Source: CAZVFX01 sp964626565
Lineage (GTDB): Bacteria > Myxococcota_A > UBA9042 > CAIXZC01
Assembly (NCBI GenBank): GCA_964626565.1
Contig: CAZVFX010000025.1
Span: 1 to 64,000 of the forward strand
Length of the DNA stretch: 64,000 bases
Reading direction: 5' to 3'
A program made the position numbers and the translations under genes. The notes beneath the pieces were generated by a model. It saw only the letters and a list, made by a program, of their open reading frames with translations, searched no databases and had not been told where the DNA came from. Below, piece by piece: positions 51,185 through 61,852 of the stretch; within the stretch, counting starts at the first letter, position 1, and each line of letters starts with the position of its first letter.

Positions 51185-52714
51185 CTACTCGAAATCAAAC
51201 CCTGACCTGTCCAGCCGGGGCAGGACATGGTCCAAGGCCGGAATATGTTTCTGCAGCTCCGTCAGCACCCAATCGGTACCGAAAACCGGGGCCTCCTTCA
51301 AAATCGTTTTCAGTTCCTCCAGCGGAAAGACCTTGGCCAGTTCAAGCGGTGGAATCCGATGGAGAACAGCCATCACCACGCGCATCGCGTTCATGTGAGG
51401 AATAGACAGCGTGAAAAGCTGCTCGCAAAGGAGGAACGGCACCTGGTTCTTGCCGTCTCCCCAAATGCGAATGAACTCGTCCAGCAGATGGGCCGGGGCG
51501 TGGGACAGGAACCGGGCCGCAACTTTGTCCAGCAGAACCTGGTTCACATCGTGAATCCCCAGGTTGACCAGCCCCGCCAGCGACTTCTTGGACAGCGGAT
51601 CCCCGCCGCAACGTCCCGATTCACCCCGAAGCGCACCGGCTACCTTCTCTGCATAGCTCTTGAAGTTGCGCATGATGAAAGCCATGCCCCAGCCACACGG
51701 GGTGCTCCAGCAGCCTGCGTCCCCGATAAACGCGACGTGGTCCTCCGCAACCTTCTGGTTCAGCCCTCCCGAAGGATACCAGCCCCACTTCGACTCCGTG
51801 ATCCTGGTGTCGTGAAACGGTGCGGTGGCCTTTTCCTTCCGGAGGATATGGTTGAACTCGGCCCGCATCACTTCAACGGGAACCTTGCTACTACGCAGGT
51901 AGAGAATCAACGGAAAAGAAACCGGCGGCAAGCGAGTGCCGTCGGGGGCAACACGCTCGTCTTTCAAAACCTCGTACTCGAACACCGGCCGGCCCGCAGA
52001 GAGTGACTCCTCCGCATCGGGGTTGGTGTCACGATAGGTACCCCACAGCAGGTAGTCACCCAGTTTCAGGTCATCCGTCAAACCACCCGGATGCTCAACC
52101 AGAGCGCCGAACACGGACCACCAGTACAAGCTTTCATCGCTAAGTTCGTATTTGTGCCGCACCATCGAATCATGGCCGGAAGCATCGATGAGCAGTTTGG
52201 CGTCGTAGGTTCCCTTGGAGGTAGCCACGACCACCCGTTTGCCGGTCGTTCCGGTGCTGTCCGCCGAGAACTTGTACTCCATCAAGTCGTGGTCGAAGTA
52301 AGTGCAGTTGAGAAGTACCCGGGAACCGGACTGCTTCCCGTTGGTCATAATGCGATCACCCCAGAACCGCAGCAACGCATGCTCCTCGAGGTAAGGATAG
52401 CCCCCCTCGAGTTCGCCGTCCCATTTCCCCTCGGGCCCGGTGTAGGTCTGGGTCAGGAAACGAAAGACACCGTTGGGAACATCGGTATCTTCTCTATCCC
52501 GGTAGACGATCCCCTTATCGAAGTCGAGCAACTCAGCGGCATCGCCCTCTTCAATCGCGAACCGGGGCACAAACCAACTCTTCGTGCAGTGCTCAATCTT
52601 CTTCTTGGAATCGACAATGAGCACCTTGAAATCCCGGGACAACTCGGAACCCACCGAGAGGCCCGCGGGACCGGCACCGATGATGATGACATCAAATGAT
52701 TCGCGCACACCCAT
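51185..52714 (-). CDS. FAD-dependent oxidoreductase, lycopene cyclase/geranylgeranyl reductase-like
   Basis: 509 residues from ATG 52714, chosen because the dinucleotide-binding motif D-V-I-I-I-G-A-G-P-A-G-L-S then starts near residue 8 and GGAGGGAGAGGA precedes it. A second FAD block, F-I-G-D-A-G-C-W-S-T-P-C-G-W-G (~325-340), matches the G-D-A-G...P motif of lycopene cyclases and geranylgeranyl reductases (PHBH fold). No carotenoid or isoprenoid genes are nearby, so the substrate is open. It lies between the MFS and lipoprotein genes in one orientation. Confidence 0.78.
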   Translation of the reverse strand: MGVRESFDVIIIGAGPAGLSVGSELSRDFKVLIVDSKKKIEHCTKSWFVPRFAIEEGDAAELLDFDKGIVYRDREDTDVPNGVFRFLTQTYTGPEGKWDGELEGGYPYLEEHALLRFWGDRIMTNGKQSGSRVLLNCTYFDHDLMEYKFSADSTGTTGKRVVVATSKGTYDAKLLIDASGHDSMVRHKYELSDESLYWWSVFGALVEHPGGLTDDLKLGDYLLWGTYRDTNPDAEESLSAGRPVFEYEVLKDERVAPDGTRLPPVSFPLILYLRSSKVPVEVMRAEFNHILRKEKATAPFHDTRITESKWGWYPSGGLNQKVAEDHVAFIGDAGCWSTPCGWGMAFIMRNFKSYAEKVAGALRGESGRCGGDPLSKKSLAGLVNLGIHDVNQVLLDKVAARFLSHAPAHLLDEFIRIWGDGKNQVPFLLCEQLFTLSIPHMNAMRVVMAVLHRIPPLELAKVFPLEELKTILKEAPVFGTDWVLTELQKHIPALDHVLPRLDRSGFDFE

Positions 52715-52781
52715 GTCCTCTCCCTCCGGTTCGCTTTGAAACCACTGACCGCCTGATTCTGGCCTCCAAAGGCCACCGAAG

Positions 52782-53951
52782 TCAAGAACGAGATGGAGGC
52801 CGGTTGGGCACAAACATGGCGAAGGGGAGACCAAGGAAACCCAGGAACGCGCAAACCGTGAACGTCGGGCGCATGCCCCAGGCGTCGCTCATGAATCCGA
52901 CTGCAAGGATGAGAAGGCCCCGCACAGTGAAGCTGAACGCCATGTACAAACCGTTGCCCGTACTGCGGTTTTCTCCTGCATTTTCCAGCATGACAGCCAT
53001 GAGCACCGGACCGCTGGACAGCAACGAAAAACCCAGGGCCAGGAGGGAAACGACCAGCAGTGGTCCTTCGAACGTCAGCATCCCCAGCATAGCTGCCGGT
53101 GCGATCACGGCCACGGCCACCAGCACGGGCCGGCGCCCGAAACGGTCGCTCAACGTACCGGAGGCCAGTGCGCCGGCAACCCCGGCCAGCTCCACCACCG
53201 CCAACGAACCGCCCGCCAGCCACAGGGTGTGCCCCTCCTGGTACAGGAAGGTAGGCAGAAAAATGGTTGCGGCGCCAACCATGAAAGCGCGACAGAGCAA
53301 CATGCCTGCGACGTAGGGTATCACCTTCTTCATGTCGCGAATAACCGTCAGCAACGGGGCCGGCCTCACAGCCCCGGGCGTCCTCTCTGCCCGGGGCAGC
53401 CGCCACCAGAGGACGGCAGACGCGGCCACCCCGACAGGAATCAGTTGCCAGAGCCCCTCCATGGACAAGGTGGACGCAGCCCACACCGCGATAACCGGCC
53501 CCACGGTACGCGCCAACTCTCCGCCCATCATAAAAATGCCCGTTCCCCGGCCCACAGACCGGCCCGCGACCAGGGACACCATGACCGGTCCTGCCAGGTG
53601 CATCGCGGCAACACTGACCCCCGCCAGCGACAGCACCACCGCCAGAGCGGCGTAGGTCGGAGCAACTCCGATGAGACACATGCACACGGCGGTCACTGCA
53701 GGACTGACGGCCAGCAACGCGCGATTGAGCTGCTTGCGGTCGACAAATGCGCCCACCAGCGGATTGAGCAGCAGCGGCGCCTGCATGAAAACTGACAACG
53801 AGCCGGCCTGAGCCAGTGAAAGACTGAGCTTTTTGATAAGCAACGGCAGCAGCGGGGCCAGAAAGCTGGTGTAAACGTCGTGGACGAAATGAGCGGAAGC
53901 GACCGCCACCACCCTGCCCGTCTGGAATCTCTCTACCGGCTGCTCGGCCAT
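52782..53951 (-). CDS. MFS transporter
   Basis: 389 residues from ATG 53951 (GGGGAG upstream); GTG 54002 in frame would add 17 residues. Twelve membrane helices, with S-D-R-F-G-R-R-P in the loop between the halves (~262) and a weaker first-half loop V-D-R-K-Q-L-N-R. The opening A-H-F-V-H-D-V-Y-T-S-F-L resembles the fosmidomycin-resistance (Fsr-like) branch. Probably exports or imports a small molecule linked to the downstream oxidoreductase. Confidence 0.85.
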   Translation of the reverse strand: MAEQPVERFQTGRVVAVASAHFVHDVYTSFLAPLLPLLIKKLSLSLAQAGSLSVFMQAPLLLNPLVGAFVDRKQLNRALLAVSPAVTAVCMCLIGVAPTYAALAVVLSLAGVSVAAMHLAGPVMVSLVAGRSVGRGTGIFMMGGELARTVGPVIAVWAASTLSMEGLWQLIPVGVAASAVLWWRLPRAERTPGAVRPAPLLTVIRDMKKVIPYVAGMLLCRAFMVGAATIFLPTFLYQEGHTLWLAGGSLAVVELAGVAGALASGTLSDRFGRRPVLVAVAVIAPAAMLGMLTFEGPLLVVSLLALGFSLLSSGPVLMAVMLENAGENRSTGNGLYMAFSFTVRGLLILAVGFMSDAWGMRPTFTVCAFLGFLGLPFAMFVPNRPPSRS

Positions 53952-54055
53952 CGGCGCGCTCCCCGTGCTGCTATGCCGTTCGACAATAGCGTTCCAGGGC
54001 ACGCCAGCGCAACAGATTTGGTCACAGAGGAAAAGGGTTCTGTTTTCGTCGCCGG

Positions 54056-57000
54056 TTACTCGATAGTGCCGGTAGTCACCGCGCTAAGTTGGCCGGCCGG
54101 ATCGAACTCGAGACTGATCGACCATCCGGATGAATCGGCTGCCGACGTTACCCGGCCGAGGCTGTCCCGCGCGTAGGAGGTTGTGCCGTCGTCGGGATGG
54201 ACCATGCCGGCCAGGCGCCCACCGGAATCCCATACATACTCCGTGGTGAATCCTGACGGATCGGTGACCGCATCCACGGTGCCGTCGGCCGCGATCTCGA
54301 ACTCGAAGGTCCCTTCCGCACTGGCAATCGATTCGATTCTACCCGTCGCGTGGTAGGTGAACTCCATCCAACTGCCGTCCGACCGCTCCACAAGAACGGG
54401 CCGCCCCGTACCGTCGTAGCTGCGGTATTCGGTGTACCCCGTGGGATAGACCACCTCAGTCGGGTCTCCCCTCTCGTTGCGCTCAATTCCCACGCCGACG
54501 CCGGCCGAATCCAGCACCGAAGAAACCTGGCCGTTGGCGTCGTAGGAATACTCTGTGTAGGAATCGTTGATAGAAGCCGAGACCAACTGTCCGTCCTCGA
54601 TATTGAGGGTCGCCTTGTGGTACACCTTGTCTACCCGCCCGGCGGAATCCCGCAGAATGTAGACGTCCGGCAGTTCGCTCCGGCGAACGCCGATCAGTTG
54701 CCCGGAATTGCTGTAGTAGAACCTTGCGATGTTGCCACCGGGCAGTTCCAGTCCCGCCAGACGACCGGCGACATCGTATTCCAAGGCAGTTACCCGGCCT
54801 AGCGGGTCGACGGCAGCGGTAGGTCCCGACGCTCCTTCGAGGTACTCGTAGGTCGTCTCTCTTCCCAGGGGGTCAACAACCTTTGTCAGGTTGAGCTCTC
54901 CGTCGTAAGACAGCAGCACCTGGGCTCCGGTTGGGTCCACAATGGTGAGTTCGCTGCCCCCCGCAGCGTACTCGATGGTAAGCGACTCCCCGCCGGCAAG
55001 CCCCATTGAAATGGGCCTCCCCAGGAAGTCGTACTCGTTGGCGGCCGTCTTGTCGTTTGCGAGGCCTGCCACCAAAACCGGCACATGACCGGCATCGCTG
55101 GTAATGCTCACCGGCTGAATTCCCGGTTTCTGGATGGTGCTCAGGTTTCCCGCCCCGTCGTACAGGTACGTAGCTTCCGACTCATCTGTGGTGGCCGCGG
55201 ACTCGACCCGGTCGGCATCATCATACGCCAGGGTGATGGTGTGACCGCAGGTGTGCTCCATGGAGACAAGACGGGCGCCATCGTCGTGGACGTAGGTCGT
55301 CCTGTTTCCGGATCGGTCCTCCTCGTAAGAAAGCAGAAGCTCCGGGTCGAAGGCCACGAGCCCGCCGCCATCCAACTCCATGGACCAGGTGTCGTCCTCA
55401 TCGAGGTACAAAGTACCGTCTGCCTTGTGCGCAGGCCAATACACCAGCCTGTTGCCTTGCTGCCCTCCCAGGCTGAACGAAATATCGCTGTTGTCTCGAC
55501 GATTGAGCCACGACAGCTTGGTCGGAATCTTGCGGCCCGCAGGTAATCCGGTCCAACCGATCGTCTTGTTCTGGCCGGTCTGCCGCAACGCATGGGGCCT
55601 CGCCTCCCAACAGTAGCCGAACATGGAGGGAAGGGCGTCGAAGGGAGCACAGAAACGCGCCAGCTCCAAAGGAACGGAACCCGGCACCCGCACACCGACG
55701 TCGCGGTGAGCAAGGTAGTCGTAGCCGGCCCTGGCCTCGGGTGCAGTGGCAATCGCCGCCGCGGTCAACTCCCCACCCTCCGGATTCTCGAAAGTCCAAC
55801 CCTGGGTCTCGTCCGCGGGCCGGGCCTGGAGCGCGGCGCCAGCCGTTTCCGCCGCGACCGCGCCGTTCTCTTCGTCGTAGGTGTTCTCCACCCCCATGTC
55901 GACACCGCCCGTGATGGTGACGGTCAAAGTACCATCGGGGGTCGTGCCCGAAACCTCGTGGGTCGGAGTGTGATATGGAGTTTCGTACCCGGGCACAACG
56001 TACCTGGCAATCCAATCGGAATCGATGGGAACCTCTTCGTCCCGGATCCATTGCAGTACCGAAACGATCTTCATAACCCGCCGCATCTCTTCCAGCACCG
56101 GCGCCTCTTCCGCAAACAGGTCGAAATTGTCGGTAAAATGGGCGGCAAAGGCCTCCCCGTTGACGTTCTCGGTTACTTCACCCAACAACTTGCTCTCGGT
56201 TAGCACCTTCATGGACGCCTTAGAAAACAACATCACCTGCTCAGCGTCCGGCGAGGGCGTCAATTCCACCTCATCGGGAACGAACCACATGCGGTTCTGG
56301 ACCTCCTCCTCTCCCGACGGATTGTCCAGCCCCCGTTGCAGCATGGACTTGTATCCCGGGACCGAGCTGTCCACCGGCTCGTGGGAAATGTTGTCCTCGC
56401 CCATCGAGTAGACCTTGAGCAACCGATCCGCTTCGAAGAACACCCACCCGACGAATGTGTTGTCCACGCCTCCGAAGTACTTTACTCCCTGCTCATCTTC
56501 GAACCCGGGAGGAGGTGGGACGTTGCCCATGGTAACGCCGGGGTCCTCCGAACTGTGGAGGAAGACAGCCCTGTACGAAGTAACGAAGTCGTCCAGGTCC
56601 ATGGGCGGCAGACTCGCGTGGTCGGCAGGGCCGTAAAGAACAAGCTGGCCGGTGACCGAGTCGTAGGCCGCACCTTCGATGTCGGCCAAGCCGCTGATCA
56701 CGTCCGCCGCCTTGTTCAAGGCGACCCCGCCCTTGGGCCCGTTCTTGGGCGTGAAGTTGTACGTCGGCCCGTCGCCGGTAGCCTTGTCGATAGTGGTGGC
56801 GGTGACCACGTGTCCCTTTACAACACCGCTGGCCGAGCCGGCAATATCGAGCCACACCTCCGGCGAAGCAGAGAACTGCTTTTCGAAGCTCTTGGTCACG
56901 GGAAACAATGTGAGTTTCTTCTGGTGGGTGGCCGGAACATTCGAGATCGGGACATCCTTGAGAAAAGGCGCCGCATCCTCCGGGCTGAGTTTCAGCTTGA

Positions 57001-60000
57001 TCGGCTTCCAATCCCCCCACCCCAAACTAACGTCGGCCGGGCCAGTCAGTTCGCCATCGGCCTTGCCCTCGAAATACAGCCCCAACTTCGCCGGGCCGGC
57101 CAGTTCCTCAGCGGCCGCGGCGTTAAACTGTGAAACAACGGCTTCCTGCACCTGGTCTTCGAACAACTTCACGCCCAGTTTCGTGATCCCTGACTGCGCT
57201 TGCGCTATTTTGGCGTCTTTCCAGTCATTGATGTTCTGGCCCCACTGACCGAACTTGTCCTTCAGCTCCTTCAGAAGCCGGCCGTCGGAGTCCGCATAAT
57301 TCACCGGGTCCGCACCCGCATACACGTAACGATCGAGGGTGCGCCCCGAAGCCAGTACCGGCAAGACGCTGTCCTTGGACAGGAACACGCCGGTGGCGGG
57401 GTCGTACTCCCTGGCCTTGAGATGTACAAATCCGGTGGACGAATCCTGCTCCTCGCCCCGGTACCCGATGGGGTAGTCGTCCCCGCTTCGTTCCCCGAAC
57501 GCGGTGAACTCAGCAGAAGCCTCGACACTGCCGTCCAGCGCCAGAACCCGGGTCACGTTGCCCAGGAGATCCTGAATGACGATGCGGGCCGGCTGCCCCT
57601 CTCGCTCTTCGAGAAGCCAGTTGATGCCGTAGACGAATCGGGTCTTCTGCCCGCCGGTGCCCGACTGTGCCTCCCGATGGAGGATGTAGGGGATCCCGAA
57701 CAGTAACGCCTGGTACAGCCTATCCTCGGACTCCCCCACCTTGACGGAACTGCGGGAGCCGCTGGGGGCGTAGCCGTACTCCAAGGTCTGTCCCCCAATC
57801 GAGACCGACTGGAGACGGTCTGCTCCGTTGGGAACGAAATCGGCAACTCCTTCAGGAGAGACGGCCTGGGTCCTTCTGCCGCGATCGTCATAACGATATA
57901 CCGTCTGGCCGGCGCGAATCAGGCGTCCGTCCTGGTCGTAGTCGTAGCTCACAGTCTCATCCGACCCCGTTCTCTCCACCCTTCTGCCGCTCAAATCGTA
58001 CGAATAGGAGAACTCCCCTTCCGGGCCCGACTCGTAGGAGAGGCGGCCCATGGAGTCATAGGCGAACTCGCGAACAGACTCGCCGTCGGACGTGATCTCG
58101 GCAAGCGAGGAACGCAGCCCGCCCGCACCGAATTGCTGTTCGTATCGAACGATCAGCTCCCCCTGAGGGCCGCTGGTTTGTTCCGCGGTCACCCTGCCCA
58201 CGTCGTCATATTCAACCGCAAGGGTCACACCCCCCGGGTACGAAAAGAGGGAAGGACCGCCGGACAGTTCGTCGTACTCGACGTGTACCGTGCCTGAGGG
58301 GGAACTCACGGAAACCAGCTGGCCCACCGAGTCATACACATACTGCACGTTGGTGCCGTCGGGGTACTGGAGCGTCTTCAGGCGTCCCCACATATCGTAG
58401 AAATAGAGAAAGGAGGAAGAGTCCGGATAAGTGATCTCTTCGAGAAACCCGTCCTCGTTCCAGGCAAAGTCCATCTGTCCTGAACCGTCCGACATCTGCG
58501 TGACTTTGCCGGCCTCATCATACTCTCGGCCGGCAGTCGAGCCGTCAGGCCAGATCACGGTGGTCGGTTGGTCTCCCGGACCGTATTCGAACTCGGTTGA
58601 CGTGTCGTCCGGAAACAGAATCTCGCTCAGTCGGCCCGCGTCGTCATAGCTGAACTGCGTGGTGAAGGGTCCTGCACTGCGGGACACCACCTCCACGGTG
58701 ACGTCCAGAGTGACCCAATCCACTGCATCCGGCTCCGCCTCCACCAGGATCGTAGCTTCGTAGCTACCGGGTTCGTCGGGCAGGTTCTCTGCCGATACGG
58801 CGACCTCGAACTGAGCGCCAGCGTCTCCGGTCGCAGGTTCAATCGACAACCACGCGGCTTCGGTAGAAGCCTCCCAATACAGCGTCCCCCCGCCCGCGTT
58901 GTCCGGCAGTACATCCACAGGTGCTGACGCCCACTCCCCGGCTAACGCGGTAAACCTCAATTGATAGGTCGGGAGTTCGAGGGCCAGGGGAGGCTCCACG
59001 TGCAGAGCGACGGGAACTGCCAGCGGAGAATTGGCCCCGTTTATCGCAGAGAGGCCCAGCGACAGAGCATGATCGCCCGCAGGATATGTTTCATCCCAGA
59101 CGAAAGACAGTTCTACCAGCGACGGCCCGATGCCTGAGTTCGGAACGGCAACGAATCCGGGAGGAACGTCCAGCATCCACTCCAGAGGCCCTCCGCCTCC
59201 ATTGGAGATCTCCAGATACACCGGTTCAGGGGCTGGAAATCCGATAACATGAGACACCGATACCACCGGCGGATCCAGTTGAATGAGAGGCTGTGCCTCG
59301 ACATGAAGAGTCACGGGTAACTCGGCCGGACTACCGGTTGCGTTCACTGCTTCGACAGTGATCACGAGGTCGTGGTCACCCGGAGCGTAGGAGCCGTCAT
59401 CCAGGTACGAAATCGACACCTCGGCCGCACNNNNNNNNNNNNNNNNNNNNNNNNNNNNNNNNNNNNNNNNNNNNNNNNNNNNNNNNNNNNNNNNNNNNNN
59501 NNNNNNNNNNNNNNNNNNNNNNNNNNNNNNCACTATCCAGGGACAGACCTGGCTGCGCCTCGACGTGAAGAGTCACGGGAAGCTGCGCTGGGGAACCAAC
59601 CGCATCCGCAGCCTCGACCTGGATCTGTACGTTGTAGACGCCGGGGGCGTAGAAGCCACCCTCAATGTACGACACCGACACTTCGGCAGCCCCTGAGCCG
59701 GCGGAAGGCTCGGCCACAAAACCCTGTGGAGTATCAACGGTCCATTCCAGCGACCCGCCCCCGTTGTTAGCAATTCCAAATGAACCCGGGTCCGGGGAAG
59801 GAAACCCCATGACGGTGAAGAAATCCAGACCGGCGCTCTCCACCGACAGAATCGGCTGGGCCTCGATGTGTAGAAACATGGGGACCTGGGCCGGGCTGCC
59901 CAATGATCCTTCGCTTACCACCAGGAGTTCCAGTTCGTGGTCTCCCGGCCCGTAACTGTCGCCGCCCACAAATGACACTTCCACCGCGGCAACCCCGGCC

Positions 60001-60707
60001 CCGAATGAAGGCTGTGCTTTGAAACCGACGGGCAGTTTCACACTCCAGGGTGCGGGTGGCTCACCGGTTGTTGCAACGGAAATGACGTGAAAATCGGGGA
60101 GAGGCAAACCGAGAATCGCAAAGAAATCCAGGGGGCCGCCCTCAACGATCAGGAGGGTTGGCTCGACCAATTCCGGTTCTTCGTACAGGTCACCGGAATC
60201 CTCCGGTTCCAAGTAGTCGGGAGTAATCTGGTCGGACAGAGCGTCCCAGGAATCACTGATTTCCGGGGCCACATCCGGCGCTTCAAGGTCTATTGGTCCC
60301 GTATCTGATATTTGAACGTCCGGGGCCAGTAGGTCCGGGGAGCCGGAGTCGAGAATCTGAGAGTCCTCAGGCGAGAGGTCAGGAGCCTGAAGGTCAAGGC
60401 TCTGGTGGTCAGCTTCCACCGCGTCGGCCCCGTGTTCGTCCGGCTGCTCGGCAACGTCCTGCGGAGCGGGCAATTCCGAGGGTTCCACCTCTTCGAAGGG
60501 AGCTTGCGGGTCCGCCTCCGGCATGACAGTCGTATCCAACGGTTCAGGTCGGGTCTCTTCTCCTCCGGCCTCCGGCTCACTTGCCGCCTCCTGCATTGCA
60601 ACGTCACCACCGGGATTGGCTCCCTCTCCCGCCCCGCCCCCTGCGCCCCCACAAGCCGCGCACGCGGCCGCACACACCACGGCGCTAATCCAGACCTTGA
60701 GTCTCAT
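54056..60707 (-). CDS. Giant RHS-repeat lipoprotein, interrupted by an assembly gap
   Basis: About 2180 residues plus the gap. Lipid Cys at 16 or 19, acidic tether to ~180, then five beta-sandwich (BACON/choice-of-anchor-like) repeats of ~95 residues, each ending H-V-E-A-Q-P or similar (60170-58690). A first block of YD repeats (58680-57480) ends in an RHS core, with A-R-E-Y-D-P-A-T-G-V-F and Y-V-Y-A-G-A-D-P-V-N (57470-57270). Then a ~540-residue unrecognised region, a DUF6531-like entry segment (D-Y-L-A-H-R-D-V-G-V at ~55720), and a second YD-repeat block to the C-terminus with no second core. Order is therefore permuted relative to normal RHS proteins, where entry segment, repeats and core follow each other. 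The reading frame on both sides joins only if the gap is a multiple of three. GGGGA precedes ATG 60707. Confidence 0.85.
59431..59530. other. Assembly gap (100 N) inside the RHS lipoprotein
   Basis: The gap lies within the third of five near-identical repeats. One base of a codon remains on the 5' side (reading the gene) and two on the 3' side, so the true gap must be a multiple of three; alignment with repeat 2 predicts 48 missing codons, or 141 bases, if the repeats are equal in length. The 100-base value is likely a placeholder. Confidence 0.9.
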
Positions 60708-60727
60708 GCTGTTCCCCGCCTGCGTTT

Positions 60728-60771
60728 CGTGTACACGGTGTAATAATACACCTGCCGGTATTTACCGACAA
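60728..60771 (-). promoter_or_regulatory. Promoter of the RHS lipoprotein with nested palindromes
   Basis: On the minus strand: TTGTCG (60771-60766), 17-base spacer, TATTAT (60748-60743). Three perfect dyads overlap it: CGGTA-TT-TACCG (60756-60767) in the spacer, GGTGTA-ATAA-TACACC (60737-60752) centred on the -10, and CGTGTACACG (60728-60737) just downstream. Confidence 0.55.
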
Positions 60772-60796
60772 CGCATTTCTGGGGAAGCAGTAATAA

Positions 60797-61852
60797 TCAG
60801 TGGGATCGCCACAGAGGATCGGGGTGATTGAGATCGCCGTGTCGGCTCAGGACGCTCTCGCGGCAGCCGCCGCCGCAACGGTCGACCAGCGCGCATCCGA
60901 CGCAATCGTCGGGCACCGTAGACATTCTTTGGAAGTAGTCCTTGCGGGCTCTTGAAAGCACCGCGTTCCACGACTCGGTCCGCAGGTCGCCCAGGACGGT
61001 GGAGGAGATGCTGCAGGCCTTCAGCTTACCATCGGGATCCATAGTGAATCCCGGGTTGTCGGTGGAAATGGCACATCTGCCAAAAGCCAGGTTGGGGTAG
61101 TCCGCCGGATTCACCGCACAAAGGGGCAGCGAAATCGCGATTGTGACCTTCATGCCCAATCTCGCGTTTGCCTCTTCGGCCACCTCAAGACAAGACGCGA
61201 TCATGGCAGAGTCCGGTGCCAACTCATCGTGGCGCCGTCCCCCTCGCCCAGCCGAGCAGAACCGGCTGAAAGCAATTACCCGAACTCCCAGGGAAAAACA
61301 CAACTCCACAACATCCCGAAAATGCTGGTAGTTGCGCCGAGTGCAAACAAACGAGACCGACACCGGCACTCGCAACCGCCGCAGCAGTGCGAGGGCGGAA
61401 ACGGTGGCATTGAAACAGTCTGTCCCCTTTAATTCGTTGTGCACCTCGCGGCGGGCCGCAAGCAGAGTGGGCTGCACCGGAGCGACTTTCAGACGTTTCA
61501 ACTCTTCGACCATGGTCTCGTCCAGCAGCCCGCCATCCGTAACCAGGGACACCTTTCTGCCGGGGGCGCGTATACTCTCCACCAACTGAATGAACCCGGG
61601 ATAAAGAAGGGGCTCCCCGCCCGTGAGTTGGACCGACCCGAAACCGCTTTCGTCCATGACGCGGTTGATGAGGTCACCCAACTGCTCCGGGGGCAACTCC
61701 CGGTCGGTATGGTCCGCATCATCCCGCCACTGATTGTAGCAATAGACGCATGACCGATTGCAACGGGAGGTGAGTTCCACTGCCAGAGTGCCTCGGCCGG
61801 AACCGGACGCATCGCAGTCTGAGCCGTTCGGAGAGAGACTAGGCGATTTCAT
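60797..61852 (-). CDS. Radical SAM / SPASM domain protein
   Basis: 351 residues. Radical SAM cluster motif C31-N-R-S-C35-V-Y-C38 (CxxxCxxC) followed by L-T-G-G-E-P-L-L (SAM-binding GGEP). A C-terminal SPASM-type region carries further Cys for auxiliary Fe-S clusters: C-A-I-S, A-C-S-I-S-S, C-V-G-C and R-C-G-G-G-C. Such proteins usually modify peptides (RiPPs) or proteins. ATG 61852 is used because the upstream TTG start would lie deep inside the neighbour. It overlaps the 3' end of the thrombospondin type 3 gene by 14 bases, so the two are translationally coupled. Confidence 0.9.
   Translation of the reverse strand: MKSPSLSPNGSDCDASGSGRGTLAVELTSRCNRSCVYCYNQWRDDADHTDRELPPEQLGDLINRVMDESGFGSVQLTGGEPLLYPGFIQLVESIRAPGRKVSLVTDGGLLDETMVEELKRLKVAPVQPTLLAARREVHNELKGTDCFNATVSALALLRRLRVPVSVSFVCTRRNYQHFRDVVELCFSLGVRVIAFSRFCSAGRGGRRHDELAPDSAMIASCLEVAEEANARLGMKVTIAISLPLCAVNPADYPNLAFGRCAISTDNPGFTMDPDGKLKACSISSTVLGDLRTESWNAVLSRARKDYFQRMSTVPDDCVGCALVDRCGGGCRESVLSRHGDLNHPDPLWRSH

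Noticed and set aside
59397..59533. Two separate genes at 54056-59533 and 59397-60707
   Set aside because: They are one gene cut by the N-run; repeat structure continues on both sides and the frame is restored if the gap is a multiple of three.
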